Source of the DNA: Micromonospora halotolerans
GTDB lineage: Bacteria > Actinomycetota > Actinomycetes > Mycobacteriales > Micromonosporaceae
Length of the DNA: 64,000 nucleotides
Direction of reading: 5' to 3'
NCBI RefSeq assembly: GCF_032108445.1
Contig: NZ_CP134876.1
Location: forward strand, 3,100,001-3,164,000
Shown piece after piece: positions 61,461 through 64,000 of this stretch. The translations under genes and the position numbers were made by a program. How positions within the stretch are numbered: the first letter of the stretch is position 1; every line of letters starts with the position of its first letter. The notes under the pieces are model-generated. The model ran no database searches. It was not told where the DNA came from and worked only from the letters and a program-made list of their open reading frames with translations.

Positions 61461-63385
61461 CCGGACTGCTCGCGGTGGCGCTGCCCGGCGTACCCCTGGT
61501 CGCCGGCCTGCTCGGGCTGCTGCTGCTGCCGCCGTCGCCGCGCGGCGCGGCCACCGGGGAGAGCCCGGCCCGGCGGGCGGCCATCGCGCTCGGCGTGGCC
61601 GGCGCGGCGCTCGCGCTGCTCGCGGCGGTGGCCCTGCTGCTGCGGGTGGACGGGCCGGTCGAGGGCGGCACCGACTGGGTCGACCTGGGCGGGCTGCGGG
61701 TCACCCTCGGCTGGCGGCTGGACGGGGTGGCCGCGCTGGTCGCCGTGGCGGTGGCCGCGGTGGCCCTGGCCGTGCAGGTCTACTCGATCGGCTACCTGCG
61801 GCGCGGCCCGCACGACGACGTCGAGGTGGACCACCGCTACCCGCCCTACGCCGCCCAGATCAGCCTGTTCACCGCCGCCATGCTGACCGTGGTGGTCTCC
61901 GGCGACCTGATCCTGCTGCTGGTCGGCTGGGAGGTGATGGGCATCTGCTCCTACCTGCTCATCGCCCACGACCGACGGCTGCCCGAGGCGCCGGCCGCCG
62001 CCGTGAAGGCGTTCCTGGTCACCCGGGTGGGCGACGTCGGCTTCCTGCTCGGCATCGCCCTGCTCGGCGTCGGCGCGGGCAGCTTCCGGATCGCCGACGT
62101 GCTGGCCCACGACTACCCGACCGGCACGCTCACCGCGGCCTGCCTGCTGCTGCTCGCCGGGGTGGCCGGCAAGAGCGCGCAGTTCCCGCTGCACACCTGG
62201 CTCCCGGACGCCATGGCCGGCCCCACCCCGATCTCCGCGCTGATCCACGCGGCCACCATGGTCGCCGCCGGGGTCTACGCGGTGGCCCGACTCTTCCCGC
62301 TCTTCGCGCAGGCCCCGGCCGCTTTGGCCGTGCTCGGGGTGATGGCGGCGGTCACCCTGCTGCTCGGCGCGTTCGCGGCCACCGCCCAGGACGACATCAA
62401 GCGGGTGCTGGCCTGGTCGACGGTCTCCCAGATCGGCTACATGACCGGCGCGCTCGCCGTCGGCGCTCCCGCGGCGGCCCTGTTCCACCTGCTCACCCAC
62501 GCCGCGTTCAAGGCGCTGCTGTTCCTGGCGGCCGGCGTGGTGATCCACGCCGTCGGCACCACCCTGATGTCGCGGATGGGCGGCCTGCGCGCCGCCATGC
62601 CGGTGACCTTCTGGTGCATGCTGATCGGTCTCGGCGCGCTGGCCGGGGTGCCGCCCCTGTCCGGCTTCTGGAGCAAGGACGGGGTGCTCGCCGCCGCGCA
62701 GGCCGCCGCGCTGGACGGCGCCGGCCCGGCCCCGGCCTGGGTGGGCTGGCTGGTCTGGCTGGCCGGGCTGCTCGGCGTCGCGGTCACCGCCTGGTACGCC
62801 ACCCGCCTGCTGCTGCGGACCTTCTTCGGCGCGACCCGGATCCCGCTGGCGCACCCGCACGACCCGCCGGCCGTGCTGCGCTGGCCGGTGCTGCTGCTCG
62901 CGGTGCCGGCCGCGCTGCTCGGCCTGGCCGCCTTCGCGCCCTGGTTCGCCGACCGGCTGCGGGTGCCGGCCGACGCCTCCGACGAGGCCGTCGAGCTGGT
63001 CCACCTCGCGCCGAACCTGGTCCTGCCGTTCCTGCTGCTGCTGGTCGGCGCGGGTGTGGCCTGGGCCGGCTGGCGCCGCGACCCGGCCGCCGACCCGGCG
63101 CGCTTCCTGGGTCCGCTGCGGCCGGTCTTCGCCCGCGCGTTCCGGCTCGACGACGTCCAGCACACCCTCGTGGTACGCCCGACCACCGCCCTGGCCCGGG
63201 TCGTGCGCACCGGGGACGAGCTCGGGGTGGACGGTCTCGTGGAGGGCAGCGGCCGGGCCGCGGTCGAGCTGGGCGGCGGGCTGGCCGCGCTGCACCGTGC
63301 CGCGTTGCCCCGCGCGGCGGCCGGGGTGCTGGCCGGTGCGCTGCTCATCGGCCTCGCGGTCGCCCTGATCGGAGTGGCCTCATGA
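61457..63385 (+). CDS. nuoL: NADH-quinone oxidoreductase subunit L
   Basis: A 642-residue antiporter-like subunit with about 16 hydrophobic segments. Proton-path residues are visible: Glu in LLVGWEVMGICSYLLI, Lys in GVAGKSAQFPLHTWLPDAM, and the TPISALIHAATMVAAGVY loop. A lateral helix region is at the C-terminus. GTG start overlaps the nuoK stop. Confidence 0.95.
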   Translation: MTGLLAVALPGVPLVAGLLGLLLLPPSPRGAATGESPARRAAIALGVAGAALALLAAVALLLRVDGPVEGGTDWVDLGGLRVTLGWRLDGVAALVAVAVAAVALAVQVYSIGYLRRGPHDDVEVDHRYPPYAAQISLFTAAMLTVVVSGDLILLLVGWEVMGICSYLLIAHDRRLPEAPAAAVKAFLVTRVGDVGFLLGIALLGVGAGSFRIADVLAHDYPTGTLTAACLLLLAGVAGKSAQFPLHTWLPDAMAGPTPISALIHAATMVAAGVYAVARLFPLFAQAPAALAVLGVMAAVTLLLGAFAATAQDDIKRVLAWSTVSQIGYMTGALAVGAPAAALFHLLTHAAFKALLFLAAGVVIHAVGTTLMSRMGGLRAAMPVTFWCMLIGLGALAGVPPLSGFWSKDGVLAAAQAAALDGAGPAPAWVGWLVWLAGLLGVAVTAWYATRLLLRTFFGATRIPLAHPHDPPAVLRWPVLLLAVPAALLGLAAFAPWFADRLRVPADASDEAVELVHLAPNLVLPFLLLLVGAGVAWAGWRRDPAADPARFLGPLRPVFARAFRLDDVQHTLVVRPTTALARVVRTGDELGVDGLVEGSGRAAVELGGGLAALHRAALPRAAAGVLAGALLIGLAVALIGVAS

Positions 63386-64000
63386 CGTTCGGGCAGTTCC
63401 TGCTGGTCGCGGTCCTCGCGGTCCCCGCGCTGGGCGCCGTCGCGGCCGCCGCCGTCCCCGGCGACCGGGCCGGCCGGCTGGTCGGCACGGCCGCCGCCGC
63501 GCTGACCCTGCTCGCCGCCCTGCCGCTGGCCGGCGGCGACCACGGCTGGTTCGGTTACGGCCCCCGGCCGGCCGTGCAGGCCTGGCACCAGGTGGACGTG
63601 TCCTGGGTGCCCGGCCTCGACCTGCGCTTCCACCTCGGAGTCGACGGCATCTCCTGGCCGCTCGTGGTGCTCACCGCGCTGCTCACCCTGCTCTGCTGCG
63701 GCTACACGCTCTGGCGGGTGCCCGCCGGCGGCGGCAGCGGACGCGCCCTCGTGGCGCTGCTGCTGGTGGTCGAGGTGGGCATCCTGGGCACCTTCCTCGC
63801 CCTCGACCTGGTGCTGTTCTTCCTGTTCTTCGAGGTCGTCCTCCTCCCCATGTACGCGATCATCGCCGGCTGGGGTGGCGACGACCGGCGCCGGGCGGCC
63901 CGCAAGTTCGCCCTCTACACACTGTTCGGCTCGGTGCTGCTGCTGGTCGGCGTCTACGTGGTGGTCGCCGCCGCCGGCACCGCCGACCTGGTGACGCTGA
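63382..64000 (+). CDS. nuoM: NADH-quinone oxidoreductase subunit M, 3' truncated
   Basis: Only the first 206 residues are in the window; the gene runs off the right edge with an open frame. ATG 63382 overlaps the nuoL stop. Visible motifs are the FHLGVDGISWPLVVLTALLT start of the channel domain and the FFEVVLLPMYAIIAGWG loop with its proton-path Glu. A nuoN gene is expected next but cannot be seen. Confidence 0.93.
   Translation, partial: MTFGQFLLVAVLAVPALGAVAAAAVPGDRAGRLVGTAAAALTLLAALPLAGGDHGWFGYGPRPAVQAWHQVDVSWVPGLDLRFHLGVDGISWPLVVLTALLTLLCCGYTLWRVPAGGGSGRALVALLLVVEVGILGTFLALDLVLFFLFFEVVLLPMYAIIAGWGGDDRRRAARKFALYTLFGSVLLLVGVYVVVAAAGTADLVTL

Overview
The window reads as chromosome of a high-GC filamentous actinomycete, most probably Micromonosporaceae (Micromonospora or a close relative). 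The evidence is the very high GC, frequent GTG starts, GTGA/ATGA gene overlaps, Tat and lipobox signals, and intergenic palindromes of types I recall from Micromonospora (GTTGATCAAG... and ...GGGGGCCC...GGCGTTAAC...). A conserved block also follows the M. tuberculosis Rv3204-Rv3211 neighbourhood. The genus is an inference. I see no rRNA, tRNA, CRISPR, phage or IS element. Almost all the DNA is ordinary dense chromosome, and both edge genes are cut by the window.

Layout. 1-4 kb: LtrA-like membrane protein (5' cut), RibD/DHFR-like reductase, membrane M28 peptidase. 4.2-8.5 kb: a signalling operon with a receiver-PP2C phosphatase, a CHASE3-HAMP histidine kinase, a stand-alone receiver and an inositol-monophosphatase-like enzyme. 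8.6-13 kb: secreted coiled-coil peptidase-like protein, fused MFS/spermidine-synthase-like protein, Ser/Thr kinase with an outside CBM2-like domain. 13-15.5 kb: Ktr/Trk potassium uptake pair with a small ORF upstream. 15.5-16.8 kb: a collagen-like, sortase-anchored surface protein. 17-21.8 kb: a five-gene branched-chain-type ABC importer. 21.8-31 kb: SDR, lipoprotein, a SARP/BTAD-membrane-HhH protein, a RecQ-phosphoribosyltransferase fusion, a metal-binding pair (HMA protein plus His-rich membrane protein), an XRE regulator and a methyltransferase.

31-46 kb is the conserved actinobacterial block: DEAD-box helicase, ferritin-like protein, DUF3107, TetR, a 965-residue disordered protein, alpha/beta hydrolase, two tandem DUF3152 proteins, MoeZ, a terpenoid-cyclase-repeat protein, proB-proA and an alkyltransferase-like DNA-repair protein. 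46-53 kb: GPH-type transporter, PLP decarboxylase-like enzyme, two tandem secreted paralogues, and an ECF sigma factor with a membrane-anchored partner. 53.2-64 kb: a complex I type cluster (nuoB, C, H, I, J, K, L, M), interrupted by DUF2252, glucose-dehydrogenase-like, glutathionyl-hydroquinone-reductase-like and SnoaL genes. Genes for NuoA, NuoD and the NuoEFG input module are absent within the visible part.

A recurring regulatory theme is a TANNNT-like hexamer 6-8 bases before a start codon that lacks a Shine-Dalgarno sequence, which points to many leaderless transcripts. The most interesting items are the reduced, interrupted nuo cluster, the BTAD-membrane-HhH protein, the collagen-like LPVTG protein, the large inverted repeat at 21787-21866 that also supplies a ribosome site, the phosphatase gene whose only SD-spaced start is ATC, and a 41-residue ORF upstream of the potassium transporter.
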